From NCBI GenBank assembly GCA_036362985.1, contig JAYGXS010000004.1, positions 68,947,062 through 69,011,061 of the forward strand: 64,000 nt of DNA. Direction: 5' to 3'. How positions within the stretch are numbered: the stretch's first letter is position 1; every line of letters begins with the position of its first letter. Positions 20,760 to 32,629 of this stretch are shown here, one piece after another. The translations under genes were made by a program, and so were the position numbers. The notes under the pieces are model-generated. The model saw nothing but the letters and a program-made list of their open reading frames with translations. It was not told where the DNA came from and searched no databases. Origin of the DNA: Ligula intestinalis (taxonomy: Eukaryota; Platyhelminthes; Cestoda; Diphyllobothriidea; Diphyllobothriidae).

Positions 20760-23700
20760 TGTCAATAATTTTCATATATAGAACGAAACTTGTCACACAT
20801 TTATTTTAAAATTCTATGATGCAACTGTCAGTCTTTCTCCACCTATCAGATCAAAGAAATATTACATGACCTATGGAGATCTTCAAACAAACATCCAATG
20901 CAGGCAGTAACGGTAATAACTTTACTTGTCAAACTTCAGCCGTTGCGAAAAAACATCAAGAATACATAACCAACTTGCTACATTTATTCAAACCCCTTAC
21001 CTCAAACCTCCCCATTCTGACACTCCGTTTTATAAATGTTAATTCCACAAAGGAAATACCGTAGTGGACATAAGAACCATGTAAAAAAGGCATGCAAGAC
21101 AAGGCATCGTATCAGAAAAATCGAAAGAGGCAATTAGGTATGCTCTAGAATAGAGCTGTACCGAGTAATCCTCGTATTAAGATGAAATTACGGCCATTAA
21201 CCACTCGGGTACGGAGTGGTTCTATCCATCCATTAGACCACAGAAATGCTTAAAAATAAATATCACGTGCCCTCAGCAATGCACGCGGATTCTGCTAATT
21301 ACTGAAGACATTTGGTAGCCTGCCGACTGCGTCTGAAAAATACTGTCCTCATTGGCTATCTATTAACCTTTTCTGTGGCTGTGTTTGATTGTAGGTTAAA
21401 GTGAGATTCCCATGAGGCTTGCCCTTACATCTAGAATGTATCCAGCGTTGTCTGAAAAACTAAACGCAACAATGCGAAACCAGAGTATGGTCTCGGATTC
21501 CAGCCCTATAATAGGAGGATTTCTACCGGGTATCACCTTGAGTGTTTATCTTATTTTCATTTATTTGTGCATGTGTGATTCTACACCGTCATTAATAAAA
21601 GCGATGAACAATTACAAACAGGTGCTTCTTCAAAGGCATTTTTTACCTTCGAAGTTCTATTCGCCAATCCTGTGACATGTACAAAATCCGTCAATAAAAT
21701 AACCGATTCAGCTATCAAAAATATATACCTTTTGGTAAAATGAAACTGCTTCGGAAGTATACCAGATCAAGAAAATAAAAGTGGAAGGCCTCTGCCATAG
21801 AGTTTTCAAGTTTTTCATTGGCCCATTTAATTTATTTAAAATATGTGGTGTCGCAGTCGCGTTAACCAACGCTAAATTTCCATTTTCCTTCTTAGCGTCG
21901 TTCACTCAAATAACTTTATAAACTTCAACAAAAGCTGAATCATTACTCTAATAGATAGGTTCTCATAGCCAAGGGCCTAAAGCAACTTTATCTGCCGACC
22001 TCAGACTCAAGTCACTTTAATATCATTTATTGTATGCAGGCATTATGGAGAAAAAATACAAAGAACAGTGGCTCAGGAAGAATTTTCTGAGGAACGAATA
22101 ACCACTGGCTCTAAAATTAGTTCGGAAATAATCAATTACGTTACGTTCTGCATAGTAGCAGTTCTGCTCGATTTTCTTCACTAAAATCCAGCTGCTGCAT
22201 CAGGCGTCGTTAAAACTAAAAAAAGAATGAGATCATTTTCATTTTTTTATTACTTTTCAGCCGTTTTCGCATGAAACGCAAGGTGTATGTATGCGTAAGC
22301 TTGCAGTTATCATCTTCTATTTTATTTCAACACCGCTTCTGGTTTTGCACTTAAAGTTCAAATAAGAGTTCCACGTTCTGCATAAAAAGTGATTTTATCA
22401 AGGCAAATATGTGGTTGCAAGAAAAGCTCTTGTGCCACGAAAAATTAAGTCCCAGCCAATGGCGTTTTTTGCTAACTATCCGAAATAACTTTGGGTAGGT
22501 GGATTATTTCGGCAGGTAGATAGCCTGCTATCTTTCTTCCTCACCAACTGTTCAGATAGAGATGCCTCTATCCAGTAGATGGCCCACTTAACTCTACAGC
22601 AATTTGGCGGTTAACGACACATTAACTTGCAATGCCAAATCATCCGTAAAATTAAGTTATTGTGTAACAATAACAATGCTGGTTCTTTTTAAAGCAGCTA
22701 TATTTTACTTTTAAGCATTTACTTAACAGCAGGGCGAAGAAGCGAATCAAGAAGGCAAACAGAAATGTACAATACAACTATAGTAAGATTCGTATAAACT
22801 GGAAGGTAGGCATCCCAAGAAATGTGATTTCAAGGAAAGGCGTGCTTTGGGGAAATGAGTAAATGTATTCGTACATTTTCGATGTGCCCATTTGTCCGAA
22901 ATGGCTATGCATTGCTTTGACACAGGACATATCTTTGCACGCGATAAAACACACATAGTCTGGGTTCGCCCCTGCAAAAAAGGCCGATAATTTTTTGAGG
23001 CCATGCACTCCGACGATTCATGCATCAACAAGCGTATCTGGGTAGCTGGAGTGTGCAAACACCTCGAAGAAAGGTGGAAGAGTACATCCGACAGCTATAG
23101 ACCAACATGAACCACAATTAGCGCTCACATCTGATGACCTAGACTGACCCTGGACCGACTCAAATTACAGTCGCCATTGGCCATTACGCCATTGTGACTG
23201 CTATTTGTGTCCACCACGATGTGATATAAACTGCAAATACCAATTACTGCCCACACCAGATGACTGTATAACCATATCGGCACGTTGAAATGTTAACTGT
23301 TCTTTGCACATATTTCTCACGTCTGACGACAACCTGGGGATCCAGTGCCGAACATTTACGAATATATTTACTCATTTTCCCAATATGATACCACTTGATA
23401 CACAGTTAGCTTCGTTGACTGTCTGAAATTTGGGCGGATGTGACAACAGAGAATGATGCTAAATTGAAGAAGAGTATGCAGTGTATTGCAATCAATTCAG
23501 GTTGAACGGGGAAACAGCAGATACACCCAATAAGGGTTAATGGGTTTGTGTGGGGTACTGGAGAATCTAGTAAATTCACATACTTCCTTAAGCCTCTCAA
23601 CACCAGAACAACGCCCACAGATTATTGTTTTTATACCTCGAATACTCTGTTCTAGTCAACAACACAAATGTCAGGGGAATAGTAAGAAACAGGCAGAAAT

Positions 23701-26300
23701 AAAAATTTCAGTGTAGACCATCAGGTGAAAGAGCGAAAAATCGAAGATGATCCGCAAGCTTCAGAATATTTTTTTTAATTACACCTTTACCTAGTTACAC
23801 TATCGTTTTAACGTAATGCTCACCAGGTATTTAGTTGAAAGCACAAGCGTATGCGAAAGTTAAAAAATGGTGTAAATATTGCGAAGAGCCGAGATGTCAC
23901 CACCCAATTGCGCCTTGATTGAACCCCCAAGGGAGAATGCAATAGCAAGGGGCGCAAAAGTAGAATTCTTTTAGCACACCTAATAGAGCGAACACGTGGA
24001 AAGCGGAACGTACAGATTGGGCCAATCCGATTGTGGCCTCGAAAGAGGGTTAATATGCTGAGTGATTTTCGGACTGAACAGAGTGATGGGGCAGAATACC
24101 AATCACGACCGGCGGCTTGATCGGACTCATCACTCGTGCGGCTGGTACCCATCGATAGTGCGCTGTGGGCGAGCAATAAGGACAGCGTGATAACGGGTCG
24201 TTAGGCCTGCCCTAACAAAAAACATTTAAACTCTTCAAGTTTACCAATGAAATTCGAAGGTAAAATATAAAATTTCAAGATTTTTAGCGATTAGCACTCC
24301 TGAAGGCAAAATTAATACGCCAATTAGGTTTTAAACGGGGTAAAATCAAGGTTTCTGTTTAAGCATCTACTTAGAATATTCCAACTCGATTTGATTTGAT
24401 GATCGCTTTTACTCAAAGGATGGGTTGTGCTTTAGGCAAACTAATATTTGGGAGCTATTTTATATTCTGCCACGTAGTTTAATTCTTAAGGAAACGAAAT
24501 GTGACCTCGGCCAACTCCGAATTTATGTGAAGCGTAGTGTCCAGTGTGCAAACAAACTTATGGTCTTTGTCATGAACAGTCCCTTATCTGTGACAACGTG
24601 GGAGAGTCTCCGACATCAGTTTTAAAGATCTCTATAATTAACCTCCTGTTTGTGCTAAATATAGTTCCTAGGTGAGCTGCTTAGTTGTTCATATTTGTGT
24701 ACCTCTAATAGCCCATTGGCTAAGGGATTGCGTTTTGCCACGGTACATCTGTAGTACAAAACTGTCTTTTATCGCCCCGAAGGCAGACCAAACCAAAGTC
24801 TTGCAATATTGTTTGTCTTGACGCAACCTATCATTTAATTGTAATTTGGTATTTAATAGCTTAATACCGGACGTGTATCGGACCACGGAGATGCTATTCC
24901 GTCAGCTTAAGATGATCCATCAATATAAAAACGTCGTCCTCTTTGTTTGCAAAGGACTTACCAACTGGGATTAAAAGGAGATTAGACAGTTTTATTTGTT
25001 GCACGTTCAGTTTATCCAAACATTTGAGCGGTCAGTAATTTTATTTGGATTGAAGCCGAATGGCCAACATTTGGATAGCATTGCGTCCTTTAAATAAGAC
25101 AGCTAATTCCGTTTTGAACAAACAAGGCCAGCGTTGCGAAGGGTAGCAGGGGCAAATAACATAATCGAGTGAAATCTGTTCAGAAATTAGAGGAAGTTCA
25201 AGGTGTTTTTACCTTTTGATGCCTCTAAACTGGAGCATGAAAGCCCAATATCTGGCTCTGAATCTCGTTTAAGCACAGGAGTATGGAAACTCCCCATATG
25301 ACAGGATGTCTTGCGTTACATTTTTGAAGAGTAGAGTCAGGGCTCGTATTATTGGGTTTTGCGTAATTTCCTGTATCTTTCAGTTTTTCAAAACTTTATC
25401 AGTTTAATTTGCAAAGGAAGATTGAAAAGTGCACCTCATATACCCCCTAGTTCCAGCATTTTGATCTACTCAAACTGTGGTTGAAGGGAGTTTTTTTGGG
25501 GGTGATGAAGTAGGATGGACAGTGAAGGACATTTGTAGAGCTGAGTGTAAAGTGGCAAAATGCAGTTGAATAGGTTTCCAGTGGCTGCTGGAAATAAGTT
25601 GTTCCGCATTAAAATTGAAGGTGTGCGGGGTGATTTCGCCGCGGACTGTAATAATTTGACTCCAGGACAATGAGGTTGACCTCATGTAAGTTGAAGTATA
25701 CGCCTTCCTAACCAACATTACCGTGTTTAAAGAAATTTGAAGAAATCGCGGTATGTTAAACCGTAATACAAATTAGGAAATTTACAGATATAAAGCAACG
25801 ATATTTCTAAATGCAATGAATAAAAAATGCATGTAGCAGTTATCAAAGTATAATTCACTGCCTATCATAATCCCTACACCTGAAACCCCTATAGCCACCG
25901 TTTCCGCAGGACAAAATGCTGGGACAAGGGGGTGTATGAGGTGCACTACTTAAACTACTGTTGCCCTTTAATTTGATCAATTAATGATGTCATTTCATAC
26001 TCATTAATGTCTTTAGTTCGGAATAAATTTGGATTATTTGCATCGGAACGATGGAGGATGCCACGTTCACAAAAGATGAACATTCGTGGTGTCGTATATT
26101 TACTTTTAGTAGGGTGTTAACGAAGAAGAACTCGCCAGCGACATTTGACTCGTTTGAATCGAAAATTACGTTGTTGTAAGAAACGGCTTCTAGATGATTG
26201 TCCCGTCATAAAGGAGGTGATCTCTGAACAGCGGTCACTCAGCTCCCTGAAAGGATGACATATTGCAAGAGGCTGCAGTTAGATCCCAGCTAAACACTTT
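20760..26300. other. Gene desert; no confirmed gene
   Basis: About 5.5 kb without recognisable exons, SINEs or transposon proteins. The longest frame (23820-24176, minus, 118 codons) is Arg/Ser/Leu-rich with no domain. Small hairpins occur at about 21198-21218 (ACCACTC/GAGTGGT) and 22480-22513 (CCGAAATAA/TTATTTCGG). Confidence 0.4.
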
Positions 26301-26305
26301 GATAT

Positions 26306-26668
26306 TTGGCCAGAGCGCTAAGATATGGCAAATCTACAATAGCTCGATGCCTGAAAGTGATTGGAAAGGTCAAACAGCGTGTCTTTTTAGCTTTCGTACG
26401 ATTTGAGTGAGGAAACGTAGATTCTGCCACAGTAATGGGCCGACGTCGCCTTGCCCATCAAGAATGTAAACTGTTTTTGAAGCTAGTTATTTCTGTCGAC
26501 GAAAACTGCTGCTTGTACATGAATGTAAGGCAAAGAAAAGTATGGCTAAGCCCCCCGCAAGCAGGCAAGCAAGCAAACGGACGTTTGCTCGCCAAATACT
26601 CTTCTGAACTCTCTGATGGGAATTGTCGCAAGTTCAAAATAACATCCACAAACCGAACCCGTTTTTGA
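26306..26668 (+). mobile_element. mariner-family transposase remnant
   Basis: Plus-strand translation gives LARALRYGKSTIARCLKVIG, which fits the helix-turn-helix part of mariner transposases. After an in-frame stop at 26408-26410 it continues as LFLKLVISVDENCCLYMNV and RKVWLSPPQAGK. This fits the first catalytic block: the Asp of VDEN corresponds to the TGDE aspartate, followed by the Tyr/Asn and Trp-Leu positions. The match fades after about 26570, and the second and third catalytic acidic residues are missing. It is a dead fragment; no TIRs were found. Confidence 0.7.
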
Positions 26669-26669
26669 T

Positions 26670-28938
26670 CCTCGCAGGACGTCAAATATTTTTATTCTTG
26701 TTATCTTCACACTCCATATTTTTGGAGGTGTACACAATCAGAAATTTTGTCCAAATAAAAGACGTAAAGGACCAAGCTTTTAAATAAAAGGAAAACAAAA
26801 CCCAATATAACATGGGAAAAGTTTACTTAATTGATAACCACCAGATCTTATGGGACTACACAATCAGTTAAGCTTCTGTGGATTGGAAAATATACGCTTG
26901 GCACTTACCACAAACGAACTATAGCACGGTAATTTTTGTTTCATTATTCTACTAATGAAAAACAAATGCAATTTGAAATTGGGGTGAAAAATCAGTGGGG
27001 TCGAGTGGTCCCCATATATTAAAAAAACATTTTTACCTTAGCTAGCAATAACCTATAAAGGTAGTGTGTTACGTAACAAAATGAACTTGAAAAAATCAGA
27101 AGAGCCGCACAAGAGAAGACCCCTGAATTAATTTTGCAACAAAAGGCGCCAGATGTTGTGAAGCTAAACAAGCCATTAGATAACGGACTACTCCTCCTCT
27201 TCTATCTTGGTGGGTGAAAAACTTCTCCCGAAAACTGATATTAATGTAGAATATACCACTCAATGACAGACATGTTTAGGTTCTTTTTTTGCTTTTCCCA
27301 AACCTACTTGAACTGTCAATGCCATCGTGATTGGCTAGAACTGTTGTTCGATGAAAGTGAAGTAGCGCAAAACGGACCAATGAAAAGGTTTTTGCAACGT
27401 CACTGTAAGCAAAATGTTGTCGAGTATTGCGCAACATGCATTTCAATATCTGTGCAAACAAGTCTCGAGATAAATAGCAATTATAATTGTCACCTTTCCT
27501 TTTTCGTGTTTGATTTCAGATGGGCAACTAATTTAAAGGATACATTAACAACGGAAACAGATTAAGGAGTTTAAAAGGAGTTTTCGTCGAAGTTACTTGA
27601 GCAAAATGGTGATAGCTGTGTGCACGCAAACGAGGAATATATACAGAGCATATCTGTCCCAGCACTGATAAAAACCAGAGCCCCGTTTACAAAAGCACTA
27701 CCTTAAGTCAGCCCTTTTATTTTTGAAAAGACCCTAAAACGGGTTTAAGAAGGCTGGTAGACTTATAGCCCTAAACCAGCTAAATGACAAACCACTGTTT
27801 AGTTTACAACGTTCGTGGAGTATATGTTTTGCACACAGGCATATAACGATGAGAAAATATGCGAACAGTCGAAGTAGACTGAAAAAGCGCTTTCTATAAC
27901 ATATATACATATTCTTGGAAGTAGGAAAAAGGCTAAATTGGCTGAACAGCTTTCTGACTTTAGCCGTCCCAATTCTGCGAACCAAGAAGAATTATTACAT
28001 GAACGTCAGGGTTTTTCGCAAGGCAACCCATTCGCTGTTTTTAAATGAAACCCACTTTTTGGTATCGAGGATCTTCTTCATGATTTATTACTATAAACGT
28101 TAACTGAAGCAGGCCTTTTTTTCGAAACCTTTTCCAATTTTGACGCATGCATATTCCAGGTCGAATTGCGTTAACAGCCCCTCATAAAGAGCGGCCTTAT
28201 CCACTCTATCCAAACTCGGCTAAAAGTCCAGACACACTTGGTTCACAAAGCAAATTATTCATGCGGACGGGTCGCTTGGCGAAGGCTAAAATCAGTCACT
28301 TCAATTTGTGAATAATTTCCATCTGTGAAGTAATGTAGACAGTTTCAAATAAAATGGAGGGGAGTAAACAAGTTGCCTCAAAAGATTATGAATAATCGGA
28401 GTTTGAACACGCCGTTCAGTGTCTTTGAAGGTTATGCATAAGGCCGACAAAATATATATAATTCATGCATATCATCAACTTGAGCTGAATGATTGCTGGT
28501 AGTGTGCTGACTAAGCGTTAACGGTCTAGTGTATAAGAATAAGCCTTACCTTTTTAAGCAGCCATATATGGACCAAGCAGGGTCAACAAGCTGAAAATCT
28601 TTATAATAAAAAATGGGTTGTTCCGTGATAAATCAATTCATTACTGAATATAGTTTCATTTTGGCAACATAAATTACGAAAAAAGAGACATGATGGCTGG
28701 ATTAAGAAACTTTTTTCTGACCAGTTACATTGCAGGAGAGTGAACTTGATACACAAGAGGTCGTTACAGGCAGACATCATGCATTTATAAAAAATTATTA
28801 GCCTACGCATTAATCGCAGATGATCACGCTTTCTGCAATGCCTGCTGGCTCGTTCATACGGGCTATCACTCTTGTTAGTAAGATACAACTGCCGGCGAAG
28901 ATTAGGGAAACCGTATAAAGAAGAAGGATTTTCGAGCA
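26670..28938. other. No gene seen
   Basis: No recognisable exon or transposon protein. The 100-codon frame at 27263-27565 (+) and the 129-codon frame at 28601-28990 (-) have no known domain; the latter begins inside the PLE tail and is probably a chance frame. Confidence 0.4.
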
Positions 28939-28939
28939 C

Positions 28940-30400
28940 CGTATTAATTTGTTTATTGTAGTAAACTTTCAAACTTTCAGAGGAGTCCATCGTCAGAGAT
29001 AAGAAACAGCAGCAAAAGGGGGGTAATTATAGTGAGTTTACACCAATCAACTGCCAGGAGTCGTCAGGTCGTACGGAAGTGGGGAAGATCCACGAGAAAG
29101 CAGGGGAGGAAGAATAATTATAGAGGCATGCTTTAAGCAGCTGTTAGTGCTGTCAAAGTATTTCAGAGAGTCAGCAACGAAAATGGTGGTAATTTAAGAG
29201 GATGCGGGCCAGTTAACTGAGGTGAATATCTGGGCGTGACTATACGTGACTGCGCAGGGCCATTTACGTCGGCGCAAAATCCATATATCAGTTGATTGAA
29301 TTCCCGTCCGTGGACCAGGTTTTAATCTATTCCCAGCTCGTCTTGTTTCCGGTAAGGGTGCGTACCTTCACAGCCGCGGAGTTGAACTCATGGGCTGCTT
29401 GATAGGTATGCGTGGCAGCTTGTGAGAATTTGTTACCTCGTTGTACCGCCAGCTTATGTTCATGTATGCGCGATCCAAGCATGCAGTCAGTTTCTCCTGT
29501 GTAGTTACAATGACAGCTTAGAGATGGGTTGCGATACACTACCCCAGATTGTTCATCGGGATTCAGCCGGTTTTAAATTTTCATTACCCTGCTGCACATG
29601 GTAGCTTTGAGTTTATGTGCAATTCCAACAGCTAGTCCTGCAGCGATGCGATCAGTCGCTTCTGAAACGTCCTTGATACATAACAAAGTGTACTGTACCC
29701 TCGGTGGTCCTTTAGTTTGTGTCCTTCGCGACCGAACGCGTATGCATCGGTTTATAAATGCTTTTAGATAACCATTCCTCATGAACTGGTGCCGGAGATA
29801 TCGGGTCTCGCGTACCTTTTTCACCGGCCTGTTTAAATGAATTTGAATATGTTTAAAGAGCGTTATTACACAGCTTCATTTGTGAGTAACTGGATAGTTG
29901 CTGTAGAAACTCAGAAGCTGTTTTGTGTTCATGGCCTTCCTGCAGACTATCGTCTCAGTTTCACCGTTGGGCTTTCTCTTGACGAGGACATCAATGTAAG
30001 GTAGCTGCTGCTCCTTTTTTTCTTCTCTCGTGAATTGTTTGTCAGAAAATATGTCATTGAGGATGCTGTGGAAGGTTAACAGCACGTTCTCATTGAGAAT
30101 AACAAACATGTCGTCAAAGCGACGACGCCAAAACACAGGATTATAGTGGGTGAAGGCGGTGTATTCTAGCTCTTGTAGGACCGGTTCTGCCACTAAGCCG
30201 AAGATCGGGAGCCCATCGGAGGCCCTCTGATCTGTTCGTAAGTTTCTCCAATAAAGTTGGTTTACGTTTTTTGATAAAAAAAACCTCATGATGTGTTCCA
30301 TTTAGATTGGGCTTTGAGCTTCATCATATGCCGCTTTAAGTCTTCTACTCAAGACGTCGTGCGCGAGATCTGTTGAGCAAGGGAAACTGGAATGTCTATT
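28940..30400 (-). mobile_element. Penelope-like element, RT plus GIY-YIG (decayed)
   Basis: Minus-strand order is as in PLEs. A reverse transcriptase part starts near 30395 (DLAHDVLSRRLKAAYDEAQ), then FGLVAEPVLQELE, PVFWRRRFDDMFVI (the catalytic YxDD box, here FDD), LPYIDVLVKRKPNGE and LLSFYSNYPVTHK. A linker follows (LRHQFMRNGYLKAFINRC, SEATDRIAAGLAVGIAHK), then a GIY-YIG part (CHCNYTGETD, SRIHEHKLAVQRGN) and IKTWSTDGNSIN. The Asp pair is kept, but there are stops (for example before Met at 30301) and frame changes. The 5' RT motifs are missing. The 3' end is marked by the motif at 28961-28996. PLEs copy themselves by reverse transcription primed at a nick. Confidence 0.88.
28961..28996 (-). 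ncRNA. Hammerhead-like motif at PLE 3' end
   Basis: Minus strand: CUGACGA (28996-28990), U, possible stem GGACU/AGUUU, then GAAA at 28970-28967. The palindromic tetranucleotide has decayed. The same block, better preserved, is at 37054-37087. Confidence 0.4.
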
Positions 30401-30440
30401 TCTGGTACGTTAGCCGTTCTTAGACAGTCGTGCCCAAGGC
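30396..30440 (-). mobile_element. SINE family C, fragment (minus)
   Basis: The reverse complement reads CGACTGTCTAAGAACGG, TAACG and ACCAGAAAT, then ATTCCAGTTTCC, matching the tail part of family C. It lies directly beside a plus copy, giving an inverted pair. Confidence 0.5.
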
Positions 30441-30450
30441 CCAGGGGGCA

Positions 30451-30610
30451 CCATTCCAGTCTCCATGGTCAAAGCGTCAGACTTCTGAGTAACCGGTAGC
30501 GGGTTTGAGCACCGAGCGGTGCACCAGTTTTGGCTGGCTGATGATAGCTACTGAACTAGAAATGCCCATTCCAGTCTCCTTTGTCTTTACCGGCATTTAT
30601 ATCCTCCTAA
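30451..30610 (+). mobile_element. tRNA-headed SINE family C, copy (plus)
   Basis: A tRNA-like head with a recognisable B box/T-loop at 30499-30513 (GCGGGTTTGAGCACC). The family body follows: GGTGCACCAGTTTTGGCTGG, CTGATGATAGC, CATTCCAGTCTCC and TTTACCGGCATTTATATCC. A further CCATTCCAGTCTCC at 30451-30464 just before the head suggests a tandem or nested copy. The A box is degraded. Confidence 0.65.
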
Positions 30611-31095
30611 GCTACTAGCCTCTGTGCGGCTGCCCCAAGGCAGAGCGCGATGAGGGAGTTCCGTTAGCGACCGGTGAAAGTTTGTCAACTATTGGCATAA
30701 TAATCTGACTAATGAATGCTGACACAGGGGACGATTTTTCCCCGAGCACTTTCCGCATGGTAAGTAATCCTACGCGGGAATTTTGGCATGCAATTTTTGG
30801 CGCAGGTCCAAAAATTATCACTCAAGCCGTTGTAATCTAATTCCAATCGGACTTAAAGGGTTGACCATTTGTCGTCAAACTATTTCTTCTCACCGCTGCT
30901 GAATGCAATGCCATCTAATTTAGAATACGAAACATGATAAGCAACGAAATCATCCACCGTTTCATAGCCTCCCCATCGCTATATATCTAGCGTTAATTTT
31001 GTATTTTGTATATATGTATGTGCAGTACGATGTCAGTCGTAGGTGCAGTTTATCTGCTTTTTATTATTACAAGATTTTAATCCATAAGTAAATTA

Positions 31096-31281
31096 CAGTA
31101 GTCGCCGGCTATTTAGCCCACGGTTTATAAGCCCGCCGCTTACTAAGCATAATTTGGTCTGGGCCCGATGTGGACTTAATAACCGGCGACTGCTGCATTA
31201 AGCCCATGGCTAATAAGCCCACCACTTATTAAGCCCAATTTGGTCTGGGCCCGAGGTGGGCTTAATAGCCGGCAACTACTG
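31096..31281 (+). mobile_element. TA-flanked CAGT-ended MITE (pogo/Tigger-like ends)
   Basis: The ends are CAGTAGTCGCCGGCTATT and AATAGCCGGCAACTACTG, inverted with few mismatches, and are flanked by TA on both sides (31094-31095, 31282-31283). A TA target duplication with CAGT termini is typical of pogo/Tigger-type Tc1-mariner elements. Inside, a segment of about 90 bp (TTATAAGCCC, TTTGGTCTGGGCCCGA, GGACTTAAT/GGGCTTAAT, CCGGC) is repeated twice in tandem. No coding capacity. Confidence 0.8.
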
Positions 31282-31639
31282 TAGTTTCATAAAAATTCCT
31301 AGGCGTCACATTTATACTGAAAGTTGAAAATATAACCATTCAACCGGCTGTTCATCTGGAAATAATAATATAAAGTTTCGTTCCGCCATAGACAGTTACC
31401 AGTGTCTGCACATACGACCTTCTTATTGGACAACACATATTCAAAATTAATTGTGTATCATTCAGATCCCCTAACAGGCGTCAGCGATTTTAATGGGCTT
31501 TTAAAATTCCATGGCTGATGCATCAGAAGACACTACAGTAAGCTGCAGTCTGAGAATTGGCTTTATTTCACTTATTGAACGTCTGAGAAAATGCCCCTTG
31601 AGAATTTCAGAAGATATATTCGTGAACATACCTTTGTTT

Positions 31640-32040
31640 CCGATAAATTCTCGTTAGATCTTAACATTTATATGGGAATTAATTAAATATACTGTGGGTG
31701 TTGGCAGAAAAAATAGTGCAGTTGTCAGGCCAGTGTGGGGGATCAGGATCAAGGATCTGATCAGCGTTAGGAGAGACTGGTAAGCGAGAGAGGCGATAAA
31801 CCGCGGACTGTTGCATTAGCGGCATTTGACCATGGTTACTACGGCGCCGCAGTGAAATTCTTTTGGGCCAGTCGGCGTAGCCTGATGGCGGCCTCTTCTG
31901 CCGTAGCTAACAGATGCTCTTCAAGGAGCTTTGAATTTTAAGTTAATTTGGCTGATTTGCTTAATTTGAATTGACCCAAGTGTGAAAAACTCTAGGCGTT
32001 TGGCGGGATTTGAACCCGCGCATCAGAGAAAGCCTTTGCC
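31640..32040 (-). mobile_element. tRNA-headed SINE family B, minus copy of head-to-head pair
   Basis: Minus strand from 32040: anticodon-side remnant, T-arm (32019-32003, stem GCGGG/CCCGC around a 7-base loop), then AAACGCCTAGAGTTTTTCAC, CCAAGTGTG-like tail, and a long body with CCATGGT and CTAACGCTGATC. Its body aligns with the plus copy out to about 32622, so the full retroposon is several hundred bases long. Confidence 0.75.
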
Positions 32041-32625
32041 AAACGCCTAGAGTTTTTCACACTTAGGTCAACTCAAATTAAGCAAATCTGCCAAACCAAC
32101 TTAATAATTAAGTCAGCCTAGTAGTCATTGTGGTGGATTCTAGATGCTTGCTGCGAAAATACTTATTAGGCAGTCAACTTGCTCCCGTATTGGTGGATTC
32201 CATATGAGCGAAAAGTTGAGCGGGTAATGTCGATCCAAGTGTGATTAAACTCGTGGCGTGAAGCGGGCGTTTGTAGCTTAGTGGTAGAGCATTAGCCTCC
32301 GGCAAAGGCTTTCTCTGATGCGCGGCTTCAAATCCCACCAAACGCTTACAGTTTTTCACACTTGGTTCAACTCGAATTTTGAATAGCTTGAAGGAACCTT
32401 GTAGATCACTTGGACGGTCTCAGTTACCATGGTCGTAAGCCGCTAATCCAACAGCCTACAGCTTATCACCCCACCTCGCTCAACTCCCAGTCCCCCCTAA
32501 CGCTGATCTGTTTTTTGATCCCGACCCCCTCACACCCTGACAACCGCACTAGTTTTTATACCAACCCACATAATTTATTTAGTTAATTAGCATATAAATG
32601 TAAAAGCCTGACGAGAATGTATTAA
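32041..32625 (+). mobile_element. tRNA-headed SINE family B, plus copy
   Basis: Begins with a tail segment that is the inverted repeat of 31931-32001. It continues with a body (AATTAAGTCAGCC, GTGGTGGATTC, TTGAGCGGGTAATG, ATCCAAGTGTGATTAAA), the tRNA-like part at 32266-32346, and a second tail plus long body ending near 32622. The layout is dimer-like: tail, body, tRNA, tail. No protein. Confidence 0.75.
32266..32346 (+). tRNA. tRNA-like head of SINE B (pseudo-tRNA)
   Basis: An 81-nt cloverleaf can be drawn. The acceptor is GGCGTTT/AAACGCT (one wobble), the A box is TAGCTTAGTGG (32274-32284), and the anticodon stem is AGCCT/AGGCT with loop CCGGCAA. The B box lies in GGCTTCAAATCC. Position 33 is C instead of the near-universal U, the T-stem has a mismatch, and the region between anticodon and T-arm is odd. 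It is therefore most likely the SINE promoter head and not a working tRNA. If read as a tRNA the anticodon would be GGC (Ala). Confidence 0.5.
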
Positions 32626-32629
32626 AAAA

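Noticed and set aside
23820..24176. Open frame of 118 codons (minus)
   Set aside because: No domain, biased Arg/Ser/Leu composition, no splice or start context; treated as chance.
28601..28990. Open frame of 129 codons (minus)
   Set aside because: Begins inside the PLE 3' tail motif and has no recognised domain; probably fortuitous.
32266..32346. A functional tRNA gene for Ala
   Set aside because: C instead of U at position 33, a T-stem mismatch and several related copies with the same flanking body point to a SINE promoter head.
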